Positions 42,463 through 52,447 of a stretch of DNA of 64,000 nucleotides are shown in pieces. Origin of the DNA: CAZAZQ01 sp964489705 (lineage in GTDB: Bacteria; Zixibacteria; MSB-5A5; GN15; FEB-12). Below the pieces are notes generated by a model that was not told the DNA's origin, did not search any database, and saw nothing but the letters and a program-made list of their open reading frames with translations. Position 1 is the first letter of the stretch; each line of letters opens with the position of its first letter. Location: the NCBI GenBank assembly GCA_964489705.1, contig CAZAZQ010000009.1, positions 1 to 64,000 on the forward strand. Reading direction: 5' to 3'. The position numbers and the translations under genes were made by a program.

Positions 42463-44688
42463 TTACTTCTTCCGAATGAAATAGTCCCACCGGGAAAATT
42501 CGGGAATTGTTCCTTCCTCGATGTCAATACCAACCCCGTAATTGTCGGCGCCGAAGAGCGAATCGCTCCGCGCCGGTTGGAGCCAGAGATGGTTGTTCTG
42601 CGCTACCGGGTGGGTTGTGGTTTCATCTTCCGAGAAAGCAAAGTAGCCGTCGTTGCCGCCGATGTCGATAAAGCCGCCGAACGACTTGGCATAGCTCAAG
42701 TAGACGGTAAGCAATCGCGGTTGGAGATACCCTTTCCGATAGCTTGCTTCTCCCAGCCCGGGTGTGCCCTTTCCGAGATAATAGTTGTCATTCCCGCCGA
42801 TATCTATCAAGAAGGCGTTGGAGCGAATCTGGGCAAGCCCCATCGAAATTATCTTGGCGCGGTAGGTGTCATCACCTCCCTTGTCGATGAGGAAAGCGTT
42901 CGTGAAATCCCAGCCGAAACCCAGCCCCGCACCGGCGGTTTCATACAACTCATGGGTGTCGTTTCCTTCTTCATCCAATAAAATGCCGTTGCAGTAATGG
43001 GCGCCGGAACCTTGCGTGAAATAGCAGGAACGGTAGGTATCGTCCCCGTAACGGTCGACCGCAATACCGGTGCTGAACCAGTATGCCGTCCCCAAACTCC
43101 AGTTTCCCGAGTAATAGAGGTCATCTCCATAAATATCGATAATGGCGCCCAGACCGCCCGCCCAGGCGTGACCGTCCGAGCCGTCGCCGCGCCTGCCGAA
43201 GCCTGCCCCTTGCGCCTGGTTGCCGTTAATCTTGTGTTTGCTGTGATAATCCCCTCGGTCGTAAACGTCCACATACGGCTCGGCGGTGTATTTGTCGTTT
43301 CCTTCAAAGGAAGCACACACCCCGATGCCACTGCCGATACCGCCCATTCCCTGACCGTCGCCGTAAAGGTAATACTCATCGTCACCGGTACCGTCAAAAC
43401 AGAGCCCGATCCCGAAATAGCCGCAGCCTTGCGCCGACAGTTCCGCCGTATAGCGATCGTTCCCCTCACGGTCAAGCAGTATCCCCACGCCGAACAAACC
43501 GGCGCCTTGAGCGTAAGTCGAGCCGTTGTAGCTGTCATTGCCGGCATGGTCAAGCACCAACCCGACGCCCAACAGTCCAACGCCGCTCGTGGGGGGGTAA
43601 TGACGGCGTTGGTACCCGTAGAAATCATCGCCGCCAAGATCGATGACGACCGAGATGGGGTTCATCAGGGAAGCGGTGGCTCCCGCTGTCCCCTGATAAA
43701 TGATGTTTTGTCCGAAGTCGAGAATGAGCAATGAATTGTCGGCATCGTATTCCAGCCAGCCGGAGCGGGAAGAAGGCAGCACGGACGGCAATTCGAGTGG
43801 CGGAGGGTTGCTTCCCTTGCGGGCGGGGGCAAACATGGCGATTTTACCGAAAGGGGTCGGTATCTCCACGCCAAAGTCCGAGGGAATGTCATCTATATGC
43901 GGCAGCAGCGCCTTCTCCGCCTGCTCCGCTGCCGCCGCCACTTTCAAAGCGGCGTAGTGCAGCGATGCCCAGTCGATGGTGGCGGCAATATCATCCAATT
44001 CGGGGTAGTATATTGTCCCGTCGGACTGCGTATTGGCAAGGTCGCGGATGGCAAAGGCTTTTTGCATGTCTTCCATATTGCAGCGACGGAAAGCCCGATT
44101 TCGCCACTCGATTGCTTCAGTCAGATGGATAATCAATCCCGCCAGAATCGTCTGCACGGTGTCGGGAAGTTTGCTTATTTGTTCTTCCATCGCTTGTTGC
44201 ACTTCCGGCAGATCGGAGCGTGAACCGAAGGTAAAGTATGTTATTTGTTTGTCTGCCAAGGAGTAAAGTCTTGTCAGCGCTTCTTCCACCGGTTTCTTTC
44301 CCGTTGGCGGCGGCAGCAAATTTGCCGAATAGCTGCGGAAGCCTCCCCGTTTTTTATCCACGCCAAGGTTATACACCAGCTTGTAGAGCCCATCGGCAGC
44401 GGTGTCGGCATAGGTTGGGTCTAAATACAGTTCCACTGTGTTAGCCATAACCGTCGCATAATCATACAGTTTGAGCGGTTCGGCAAAGAGAGCGTCGAAC
44501 GACGTCAGGCGGTGGGGGATGTCAAGCGGAAAGCGGTTCCAGTATCCTTTCGGCATATAGCCGAGGTCCTGGCGAGTAAAGCCGACTTCGTGCAATATTT
44601 TCCCCAAGATGTCCTCGTTTTCCGCCGCCGTTGGCAAGGCGTTGATGAAAAGAATGATAGGAAAAATTATTATGAGTGCTTTTTTCAT
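42463..44688 (-). CDS. Exported protein with about ten G(N/D)D-x-Y repeats, unknown function
   Basis: The 741-residue protein has a signal peptide (about 1-23, TAA-EN), a helical domain to about residue 310, then some ten imperfect repeats of 25-30 residues. The core is a hydrophobic strand, D-x-x-G(N or D)D-x-Y, then a Gly-rich QGAG-type turn and GIGI-type strand. Examples are DREGNDRYTAEL and DGTGDDEYYLYG. This looks like a beta-solenoid, and the acidic turn in each repeat could bind calcium. I do not recognise the family, and no catalytic motif is seen. It is probably secreted or on the cell surface. Confidence 0.75.
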   Translation of the reverse strand: MKKALIIIFPIILFINALPTAAENEDILGKILHEVGFTRQDLGYMPKGYWNRFPLDIPHRLTSFDALFAEPLKLYDYATVMANTVELYLDPTYADTAADGLYKLVYNLGVDKKRGGFRSYSANLLPPPTGKKPVEEALTRLYSLADKQITYFTFGSRSDLPEVQQAMEEQISKLPDTVQTILAGLIIHLTEAIEWRNRAFRRCNMEDMQKAFAIRDLANTQSDGTIYYPELDDIAATIDWASLHYAALKVAAAAEQAEKALLPHIDDIPSDFGVEIPTPFGKIAMFAPARKGSNPPPLELPSVLPSSRSGWLEYDADNSLLILDFGQNIIYQGTAGATASLMNPISVVIDLGGDDFYGYQRRHYPPTSGVGLLGVGLVLDHAGNDSYNGSTYAQGAGLFGVGILLDREGNDRYTAELSAQGCGYFGIGLCFDGTGDDEYYLYGDGQGMGGIGSGIGVCASFEGNDKYTAEPYVDVYDRGDYHSKHKINGNQAQGAGFGRRGDGSDGHAWAGGLGAIIDIYGDDLYYSGNWSLGTAYWFSTGIAVDRYGDDTYRSCYFTQGSGAHYCNGILLDEEGNDTHELYETAGAGLGFGWDFTNAFLIDKGGDDTYRAKIISMGLAQIRSNAFLIDIGGNDNYYLGKGTPGLGEASYRKGYLQPRLLTVYLSYAKSFGGFIDIGGNDGYFAFSEDETTTHPVAQNNHLWLQPARSDSLFGADNYGVGIDIEEGTIPEFSRWDYFIRKK

Positions 44689-44775
44689 TGCATCTTCTCC
44701 ATCTTTTTGTTTACTACCCCAAAAAATTAAATTACTTGGCGGGAAACAAACAAAGTTTTACGACCGGAGGAAGAA

Positions 44776-45849
44776 ATGAAAAAATTTATCGTGATACTAT
44801 CGCTGGTTGCCCTCACCGGAGGCTGTGTGAAAAAAGTTGAGAAAAAGAACACCTCGCCCGCCGGAAGCCCGGCTACCGAGGCGACGATTTTCGACGGCGA
44901 GAATCATTTTGCCAATCTCAAGCAATTGACGTTCGACGGACAAAACGCCGAAGCCTATTTCTCCGCTGATGCTTCTCAGCTTATCTTCCAATCGACGCGC
45001 GACAGCCTCGAGTGCGATGCGATTTTCATGATGAACGCCGACGGTTCCAATGTCCGGATGGTCTCCTCTGGCAAAGGGGCCACAACGTGTGCTTTTATCG
45101 CTCCCGACGGGAAGTCGATTATTTATGCCTCGACGCACCTTGCCGGTGACGACTGTCCGCCGAAGCCCGACCACTCACGGGGATACGTCTGGGCGCTGTA
45201 TGACTCGTATGAGATTTTCAAAGCCAATCCCGACGGCTCCAATCCGGTGAATATTACCAACTCTCCCGGCTACGATGCGGAAGCGGTCTTCTCTCCCCAA
45301 GGAGATAAAATTATATTTACCTCGGTGCGTACCGGTGATTTGGAACTGTTCATGATGGACCCGGACGGCAGCAACGTGGAACAGCTCACCAATGAACCCG
45401 GCTACGACGGCGGCGCTTTCTTTTCCTTGGACGGGAAATGGATTTGCTGGCGAGCGTCCCGTCCGAAAGGGAAGGAATTGGAAGACTACCGCTCGCTGTT
45501 GAAGGAAGGCTTGATACGACCGGCGCACTTGGAAATTTTCATCATGAACCTTGATGACCGCAAGCCTATCCAACTGACCGACAACGGGGCGGCGAACTTT
45601 GCTCCCTATTTCCACCCCGACGGAAAACATCTCATCTTCAGTTCCAACATGGACGATCCCACGGGACGAAACTTTGACCTTTACTTGCTTGATATAGAAA
45701 CTCGCGAGATTGAGCGCGTGACGACCAACCCGACTTTCGATAGCTTCCCCATGTTCAGTCACGACGGAACCAAGCTCGTTTTCGCCTCCAACCGGAACAA
45801 CAAGAAACCGTACGAGACCAACATCTTCATAGCCGACTGGAAGTGGTAG
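44776..45849 (+). CDS. TolB-like beta-propeller lipoprotein (PD40 repeats)
   Basis: The 357-residue protein has a lipoprotein signal with lipobox TGGC at Cys17. It contains about six PD40/WD40-like segments such as AEAVFSPQGDKIIFTSVRTGDLELFMMDPDGSNVEQLT, the pattern of TolB-type propellers. No TolB N-terminal domain is present, so it is a stand-alone propeller rather than the Tol-Pal component. Similar lipoproteins may bind surface or periplasmic partners. It is divergent from the repeat-protein gene across 87 bases. Confidence 0.85.
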   Translation: MKKFIVILSLVALTGGCVKKVEKKNTSPAGSPATEATIFDGENHFANLKQLTFDGQNAEAYFSADASQLIFQSTRDSLECDAIFMMNADGSNVRMVSSGKGATTCAFIAPDGKSIIYASTHLAGDDCPPKPDHSRGYVWALYDSYEIFKANPDGSNPVNITNSPGYDAEAVFSPQGDKIIFTSVRTGDLELFMMDPDGSNVEQLTNEPGYDGGAFFSLDGKWICWRASRPKGKELEDYRSLLKEGLIRPAHLEIFIMNLDDRKPIQLTDNGAANFAPYFHPDGKHLIFSSNMDDPTGRNFDLYLLDIETREIERVTTNPTFDSFPMFSHDGTKLVFASNRNNKKPYETNIFIADWKW

Positions 45850-45886
45850 CGGAAAAGCGCACCCTCTTCGCCTGAACGATAGTAGC

Positions 45887-46025
45887 GGCAGGTCTCGAAA
45901 GAGACCTGCCGCGGAGAGAAGAAAACAGCAGGTCTGTACCAGACCGTGCCCCACTCGATAAAGCACCATTAGGGTGCGCCGCAAGCTGCGAGGCAGTCCA
46001 AGCAAAATAAATCACCCGTAAGGTG
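45887..46025 (-). repeat. Double-hairpin repeat copy and CACCC palindromes
   Basis: GGCAGGTCTC-gaaa-GAGACCTGCC (45887-45910) and GGTCTG-tac-CAGACC (45931-45945) match, in inverted order and on the opposite strand, the 66-bp element at 33553 and 33803. CACCATTAGGGTG (45964-45976) and CACCCGTAAGGTG (46013-46025) follow. No ORF is credible between 45850 and 46108. Confidence 0.75.
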
Positions 46026-46108
46026 TGTTGCCGGTTGTGCAGAGAAATTATTCTCTTCCAACCGCATTTTTCCCGGCAAAAGCCGGATATCATGTGTATA
46101 TTATATGT

Positions 46109-46843
46109 ATGCGGAAAAAGGCATTTACCCTCATGGTGTCGGCGGTGTTTCTGCTGAGTGTTTGCCCGATTCTTGCCCAGCGAGGACCGGTGACGTGGCA
46201 GTCATTGCGGAACGAGTCCCGACTACAGCAGGCAAAGCGGGAGAATCCCTCCGCCATCAAGGTCGCCCGGCTTCACTATTCCGGCGGTGGTGATTGGTAC
46301 TGGGGCAGCTCGGCTATTCCGAACTTCTTGCGTTTCCTCCGCGACAGCACCGCTTTCCCCGTCGATACGCTCGAGAAGCAAGTGACGATTATGGATGCCG
46401 ACCTGTTCAAGTATCCCTTTCTGTTCGCCACCGGTCACGGTGTGATTCGGTTTTCCACGGAGGAGAAGGAGCGCCTTCGGCAGTACCTGGCAGGCGGCGG
46501 CTTTTTGTTCGTCAACGACTCCTACGGCATGGACGCTACCTTCCGCAAGGAAATGGCACAGCTTTTCCCTGAACGGGAGATCGTCGAACTGCCGTTCGAT
46601 CACCCGATATACCATTGTTTTTATGATTTTCCGAACGGTCCCCCGAAAATTCACGAGCACGACGGGAAACCTCCGCGCGGCTACGCCATTATACTGAACG
46701 GGCGGGTGGTCTTGTACTTTTTGGTAGAGTCGGATATCGGTGACGGATGGGAAGATCCGCAAGTGCACCATGACCCGCCGGAAAAGCGGCTGGAAGCGTT
46801 TAGGATGGGGGTAAACCTTTTGACATACGCCTTGTTATATTAG
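46109..46843 (+). CDS. DUF4159-domain exported protein
   Basis: From ATG 46109 the 244-residue protein has a signal peptide ending ILAQ. The mature part matches the DUF4159 pattern: KVARLHYSGGGDWYWGSSAIPNFL, the glycine-rich LRQYLAGGGFLFVNDSYGMD and FRKEMAQLFPEREIVELPFDHPIYHCFY. The fold resembles glutamine-amidotransferase-like domains, but no function is established. DUF4159 genes commonly lie near MoxR, DUF58 and BatA-like genes; here the next gene is DUF4175. ORF start 46025 is rejected because the first 28 residues have no signal-peptide character. Confidence 0.85.
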   Translation: MRKKAFTLMVSAVFLLSVCPILAQRGPVTWQSLRNESRLQQAKRENPSAIKVARLHYSGGGDWYWGSSAIPNFLRFLRDSTAFPVDTLEKQVTIMDADLFKYPFLFATGHGVIRFSTEEKERLRQYLAGGGFLFVNDSYGMDATFRKEMAQLFPEREIVELPFDHPIYHCFYDFPNGPPKIHEHDGKPPRGYAIILNGRVVLYFLVESDIGDGWEDPQVHHDPPEKRLEAFRMGVNLLTYALLY

Positions 46844-47027
46844 AAAAGAACTTGTGAGCCTTCACCTTACCGGCAGAACGATTACCGCCGATACAAAAAG
46901 AAAGGCACCGGCGCAAATTCGGAAAAGAGAGACATGCTTCGGTTTACTTGAACTGAAGAGAAAAGCGGTGTGAAGAGCAAACAGAGTGTGAAAGCGGCAA
47001 AAACCTCCTTCAAAGGAAGTCAGCGGC

Positions 47028-50000
47028 ATGGGTGAGATTCGTTCCAAATCGGAGTTGTTGAAGAGACTGAAGAGTGTCCTCTTCAAGCAACGGCTTATTC
47101 TTTTTACCGCCGGGCTGTTGACTACGATTACGGTGGTGATAGCCACGTTTCTGGCTCTTTCCTTGCTTGCCCGAGTGGTGATTTTGCCGGTGTGGGTCAA
47201 AGTTCCGTTGCTGGTGTTGGTTGCCGGAAGTTGGTTGTATCTTTTTGGGAAGTTTGCCCTTAGTCGTCTGTTTGACGGTACGGTCGACTCCGTAGCGGTT
47301 CGCCTGGAGGAAAAATATCCGGCTCTCCAAGGGCGGTTAATCGCCGCGGTCCAATTTGCCCGCATGAAAAAAACGCCGGGCTATTCGTCGGAACTGATAG
47401 CGTTGACCGAACAACAAGCGTTACGGGAAGCGGGGTTGGTCAATTTCAATGAAGTGGTCTCCTTCCATCCCGTTTTGAAAACAGGACGGTTCTTCCTTGT
47501 TGCCGGAGTGCTGGCGTTTCTCATTGTCTTTCTCATGCCGGGCTTGATAAGCTATTCGTTTGAGGTCTACTCTCATCCGACCACCCAAATTGCCCCTCCG
47601 TTGGGCTATTCGGTGATTCCGGTGCCGGGTTCGACCGAATGGGTCAAATACCGCGATATCGACATCGGTGCCGCCATTGTCGGCGAACGCCTTCCCAAAC
47701 GAGCGACCATCAACTACCGGTTGGTCGGCGGCAATTGGCAGCATGCCGACATTCTGTTGCGGGAAAAAGAACATCACCCTACCGACGCCGGTGATTCCGT
47801 TTTTGCGGCTATCACTCTCAAGCGCATCACCCGGTCGTTTGACTATTACATTGAAGCGGGACGAGTAAAAACCGAGATTCAAAAAGTCGACGTGGTCGAT
47901 CGTCCGCGGGTGACCGGTATCAAGCTTTCCATTTTCTACCCTGAGTACACCGGCTTGGCTCCGACGGTCATCGACGAAAACAACGGTTCGTTTTCCGCTC
48001 TTGTCGGCAGCCGCGTCAATATGGAAATCGAAACCAACCTGCCGGTTGAAACGGCAGAGCTTATCTTCGACGATTCCAGCCGGGTTCCTCTTGCCGTCAC
48101 CAACAAAAAAGCGGAGACCTCCCTGCGAGTGCAAACTTCCCGCTCCTATCATATCCGGCTGACCGACCATCTGGGCGAACAAAATCCCGATCCCATCGAA
48201 TATTACATTACCGCCGTCCCCGACGAGTACCCGACCATCGACGTTCTACGCCCCGGTTTCAACGTCAATCTCAACGACGACATGATGTTGCCGCTGAAAG
48301 TTCGCATTTTTGACGACTTTGGTTTTTCCTCGCTGGTTTTGAAATACACCGTTGTTTCCCACGGGGAATCCTCGGAAGAGCATGTGGCGGTGTTGCATTT
48401 TTCCGACCGTATCAAGACCGAAGGGGAAATCGAATTCAACTGGGATATGGAACCGCTTCACCTCTATCCGGGCGACTACGTGATTTACTATTTCGAAGTG
48501 GCTGACAACGATGTCATCTCCGGTCCCAAAGTCACTCGCTCTCGACAGTATCTGGCGCGCCTCCCTTCGCTGGATGAAATCATCGCCGAAACGGATGCCG
48601 ACAACACCCAGCGCATCATCAAAACCGAAGAACTCTACAAGCAAGGGAAAGAGCTGGCAAAACGACTGAAGAACGTCGCCCGAAAGCTCCGCGCCGAGAG
48701 CAAAATGTCCTCCAAGGCGGAGTGGCAACAGCAAAAGGAGCTGGAGTCCATCGCCGACAAAAACGCCGAGTTGGTGAAGAAAATCGAGCAGATGTCCCGA
48801 GAGATGGAAAAATCCGTCGACAAGCTGATGGAGAATTCCCTCTTGAGCCGGGAAATCATGGAAAAGCTCGCCCAAATTCAAAAGCTGTTCGAGGAAGTGG
48901 CGACCCCGGAGATGAAAGAAGCGCAGCGCCGGTTGATGGAAGCGTTGAAGAATATGGACCCGAACGAGCTCCAAAAGGCGATACAAGATTTCGAGATGTC
49001 ACAAAAGGAGCTGCTGGAGCGTTTAGACCGTACCCTGGCGCTTTTGAAGCTGATGCAGTTGCAGCAGAAAATCGAAATGATGGTACGCAAAGCCGAACAA
49101 CTGGTGCAACAGCAAAAAGAAATGAACGAGAAAACCGCCGCCGCTCCCAAGAAGAGCCTTCCCAAACTGGCGAAGCCGGAAGACGAACTCCGCTCCTCAT
49201 TGGAAGATTTGAAAAAGGAAACCGAGCAAATCAAACAGCTTGCCAAAGAAGCCTCCATGGAGACGGCGCCGGAAGTGCAAAAATTCTGTGAGGCGGTGGA
49301 AAAAAACGACGCCGGAGAAAGCATGGCGGAAATGTCCAAAGCCCTTTCTTCCTCGCAAAAAAGCCAAGCCAGCAAAGAAGGGAAAGTCGCCCTTTCCAAA
49401 CTGTCGGAGATGCTCGATCAGATGCAGCAGCAGCTTCTCGCTCTGAAAGGAGCCGACAAGGAAAAAATTGAAAAGGAAATGAAGCGCGCCATTGACGATG
49501 CCAATTACCTCTCCCGAAAGCAAGAGGAGCTCCTCAAAAAAGCCGCCACCATCAACCCGCAGTCGGTGGTGCTCCGGGAACTTGCCGCCTCCCAGCAGGA
49601 TTTGATTTCCTCGTGCAGCGGCTTGAAAAACCGGATTTCCGAATTGGGCAAAAAATCGCCGTTTATCGCCGCCGAGCTGCAGAAACTGATTTCCGACGCC
49701 ATCTCGCAAATGGAGCAAGCCAAGGAAGGGTTCGACATCAAGAAAGGAAGGGAAGCCATTCGCAATCAGCAAAATGCGATGGTCAATTTGAACCGCTCGG
49801 CGTTGCGGATGATGGAATCGCTCGAGCAGCAGAAACAGTGCGACAAAGGCGGCAACTGCGACAAGAAACTTTCCAAGCTGCAGTCGTTGTGCAACAAACA
49901 GAACAATCTGAATCAGAAGACCAAGCAGTGCAACAACCCCTCGGCATCCTGCAATAACCCCGGCAGCGCCAACAACGAAGAATTGCAGCTCTCCCGCGAG

Positions 50001-50465
50001 GGATTGAAACGGCTGGCGTCCGAACAACAAGGGATACGGAAATCGCTCCAACAGCTCAGCGAAGAGTTCGGCAACTCCCGCCAGATCTTGGGGCGCTTGG
50101 ATGAAATCGCTCAGGAGATGAAAAAAGTCGAAGAAGATTTGGCGGACGGAGAAATCGGAGAGGAAACCCTCCAGCGGCAGCTCCAGATTTATTCCCGCAT
50201 GTTGCAGGCAACCCGCTCCCTCCAACGCAAGGATTTCTCCAACCAACGGCAAGCCAAAACGGCGGAAGAGCAGCCGTATTACGTACCGCCCGCGCTTCCG
50301 GCGGAACTGCTCAACGAAAAGGTGAACCTGGAAGACCGGCTCCGTAAATTCCTCGGCGATTCCTATCCGCCGCAATACGAAGAGCAAATCAAAGCGTATT
50401 TCAAAGCGCTCCTCCAAGTGGAATCCGCTCCAGCCCAAACTCCCAACCCGAGCCCGGAGCCGTAA
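47028..50465 (+). CDS. DUF4175 family large coiled-coil membrane protein
   Basis: The 1145-residue protein has two membrane helices near 24-75 and one at about 155-178, then a beta-rich extracytoplasmic region (about 190-520) with Ig-like strands. A long charged helical region follows (about 530-1100) rich in Glu, Lys and Gln that should form coiled coils. This is the layout of DUF4175. A short Cys- and Asn-rich insert with five cysteines (about residues 940-985) interrupts the coiled coil. The protein is often encoded with DUF4159 or with BatA/DUF58 genes in FCB-group bacteria. It is probably a scaffold linking inner membrane and envelope, but its function is unknown. Confidence 0.85.
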   Translation: MGEIRSKSELLKRLKSVLFKQRLILFTAGLLTTITVVIATFLALSLLARVVILPVWVKVPLLVLVAGSWLYLFGKFALSRLFDGTVDSVAVRLEEKYPALQGRLIAAVQFARMKKTPGYSSELIALTEQQALREAGLVNFNEVVSFHPVLKTGRFFLVAGVLAFLIVFLMPGLISYSFEVYSHPTTQIAPPLGYSVIPVPGSTEWVKYRDIDIGAAIVGERLPKRATINYRLVGGNWQHADILLREKEHHPTDAGDSVFAAITLKRITRSFDYYIEAGRVKTEIQKVDVVDRPRVTGIKLSIFYPEYTGLAPTVIDENNGSFSALVGSRVNMEIETNLPVETAELIFDDSSRVPLAVTNKKAETSLRVQTSRSYHIRLTDHLGEQNPDPIEYYITAVPDEYPTIDVLRPGFNVNLNDDMMLPLKVRIFDDFGFSSLVLKYTVVSHGESSEEHVAVLHFSDRIKTEGEIEFNWDMEPLHLYPGDYVIYYFEVADNDVISGPKVTRSRQYLARLPSLDEIIAETDADNTQRIIKTEELYKQGKELAKRLKNVARKLRAESKMSSKAEWQQQKELESIADKNAELVKKIEQMSREMEKSVDKLMENSLLSREIMEKLAQIQKLFEEVATPEMKEAQRRLMEALKNMDPNELQKAIQDFEMSQKELLERLDRTLALLKLMQLQQKIEMMVRKAEQLVQQQKEMNEKTAAAPKKSLPKLAKPEDELRSSLEDLKKETEQIKQLAKEASMETAPEVQKFCEAVEKNDAGESMAEMSKALSSSQKSQASKEGKVALSKLSEMLDQMQQQLLALKGADKEKIEKEMKRAIDDANYLSRKQEELLKKAATINPQSVVLRELAASQQDLISSCSGLKNRISELGKKSPFIAAELQKLISDAISQMEQAKEGFDIKKGREAIRNQQNAMVNLNRSALRMMESLEQQKQCDKGGNCDKKLSKLQSLCNKQNNLNQKTKQCNNPSASCNNPGSANNEELQLSREGLKRLASEQQGIRKSLQQLSEEFGNSRQILGRLDEIAQEMKKVEEDLADGEIGEETLQRQLQIYSRMLQATRSLQRKDFSNQRQAKTAEEQPYYVPPALPAELLNEKVNLEDRLRKFLGDSYPPQYEEQIKAYFKALLQVESAPAQTPNPSPEP

Positions 50466-50467
50466 AA

Positions 50468-52318
50468 ATGAGAAATCGTGCTGCTTTCTTCATAGCCCTC
50501 TCGGTGGCATTCTTGGCAGGGAGTACCCCTTTAAGTATCCGAGCGACGGAAGTCAAACGAATTTCCCATCCGCAGTCGCTTCAACCTACGCAGGTGAACC
50601 TCAGCGAGACCGATCAGAAAATCCGCTTGGCGCGGGATCTGATTCGCAAGAAAAATTTCGAAGCCGCCGCGGCGTTGTTGGAAACGGTATATGAGCAAAA
50701 TCCCACCCATCCGGTGGCGATTAACCTTCTTTTCACCTGTTACAGTCGATTGGGCTACCTGCTCAAAGCGGAAGAACTCAGCCGCCGCCTGGTCGAAAAG
50801 AATCCCAAAAATTTTATCTACCGTCTTCGGTTGGCGGAAATCTTGGCGCGTCAATCCCGCCCGGAAGAAGCCCAAGCCGAATATAACCGCACTTTGGCGC
50901 TTCTCAAAGACAATAACGTCCCCTCGTACCGCTCGGTTTTGCAAAGCATGATTGCCTACGGCTTCGAAGAGGCGGCTCTCAAACTTATCGATACCGCCCG
51001 GAAACGTTCCGGCGATTCGACCTTGTTCGCCCTTGACCGGGGGGAGATACTTGCCAAGCACAACGACTACCCCCACGCCACTCAAGAGTTTTTTGCGGTG
51101 CTGAGTGACTCGGGCAGAACCGGCAGTGAAGCGGAAAAGAAAATTTTGTCGTTCTTGTACTACCCCGAGTCGGCAAAAGAGGTGGAGCGAATCTTGCTTG
51201 AGAAAGCGTTGAAGAACGTCAACCTTCGCGCCGCCAAGATCTTATCCGCCTATTACCTGAAGACGGAGCAGTTCGACCGGGCGTTCGACTTTGCTATCAT
51301 GCGCGACTCACTGGAAGGCAGAACCGGCACTCCTCTTCTCCTTTATTTGCGAAGCTGCCAGGAGCGGGAGTTGTACCCCGAAGTCGCCCGGATGGCGAGC
51401 TACATCCTCAAGCACTATCCGAGTGACCATCCCGTCGCCGGGGAAGCTTTTTTCTTGTATGCGGAGGCGTTGGCGCATCAAGGAAAGTATGCCGAGGCGA
51501 TAAAAGTCTACGACAGTATTTACGCTTCTTTCCCTTTTGTCAAAGACAAGGCGGAAGCGCTCTATCGCATCGGCGACATCTGCTTGAACAATCTAAACCA
51601 ACCCGCTCGAGCGCTGACCTACTTTGACTCGGTCACCACCCATTATCGTTCCGGCTATGGATATCTGAACGCTCAGTTTGCCAAGCCGTTTTGTTATCTC
51701 CGAATGGGAAAACTCCCCGAGGCGTACGACGCTTTCGGGACGTTGCTGGAACGCCGCTTAGACGACCAAATGAAAGAAGCGGCGGAATACTACCGGGCGT
51801 TGGTCTTGCTTTTCCAGAAGAAATACGACTCCAGTAAGGTCGCTTTCCGGAAGTTGTTGGTGGATTATCCGCGTGGTTACTACGTGAACGACGCCATCCA
51901 GATGCTGCTCATTTTCGACGAAGCGGGCGACGCTCCGGAGCTGATGTACGAATATTCGAATGCTCTTTTCTTTGAAGAGCGAAAAATGCCCGATTCGACA
52001 GCGCAGAAGCTTCTGGCGGTGGTCAACCATACCAACAAGGCGCTGGCGGACATTGCCTTGTACAAGTTGATACTCCTCGAACTCCGGCAAGCCGATTCGG
52101 CTCACGCCAAGCAGTACGTGGACAAGCTCATCAGCGATTTCCCCGATTCCTATTATCTTCCCTTTGGGTTGAAAATTAAAGCCGACATGGAAGCCCTTCA
52201 TCCGAAGGAACTCGACCACGCCAAAGCGCTTTACCGGGAAATTTTGGAAAAATATCCCAATTATCCGTTTGTGACGGAAGTCCGCAAAAAACTCCGGCAA
52301 CTGGAAGGGGAAGCTTAA
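50468..52318 (+). CDS. Exported tetratricopeptide-repeat protein
   Basis: The 616-residue protein has a signal peptide (to about residue 26, IRA-TE). About ten TPR-like helical pairs follow, for example FEAAAALLETVYEQNPTHPVAINLLFTCYSRLGYL and the tail ALYREILEKYPNYPFVTEVRKKLRQLEGEA. It starts 2 bases after the DUF4175 gene and so is almost certainly co-expressed. It probably serves as a periplasmic protein-binding scaffold. Confidence 0.85.
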   Translation: MRNRAAFFIALSVAFLAGSTPLSIRATEVKRISHPQSLQPTQVNLSETDQKIRLARDLIRKKNFEAAAALLETVYEQNPTHPVAINLLFTCYSRLGYLLKAEELSRRLVEKNPKNFIYRLRLAEILARQSRPEEAQAEYNRTLALLKDNNVPSYRSVLQSMIAYGFEEAALKLIDTARKRSGDSTLFALDRGEILAKHNDYPHATQEFFAVLSDSGRTGSEAEKKILSFLYYPESAKEVERILLEKALKNVNLRAAKILSAYYLKTEQFDRAFDFAIMRDSLEGRTGTPLLLYLRSCQERELYPEVARMASYILKHYPSDHPVAGEAFFLYAEALAHQGKYAEAIKVYDSIYASFPFVKDKAEALYRIGDICLNNLNQPARALTYFDSVTTHYRSGYGYLNAQFAKPFCYLRMGKLPEAYDAFGTLLERRLDDQMKEAAEYYRALVLLFQKKYDSSKVAFRKLLVDYPRGYYVNDAIQMLLIFDEAGDAPELMYEYSNALFFEERKMPDSTAQKLLAVVNHTNKALADIALYKLILLELRQADSAHAKQYVDKLISDFPDSYYLPFGLKIKADMEALHPKELDHAKALYREILEKYPNYPFVTEVRKKLRQLEGEA

Positions 52319-52447
52319 CCGGGGAGAAAGGGAAAGATTCCGAGCGGCGTCCCTCTTTCTAACTCTTGCGGCAACATAAGGTTACTTTGTCGAGTGAAGA
52401 GAAGTGCTCTTGCGTATTTCCTCCTGAACCCTGCTTTGCGCAACCGC

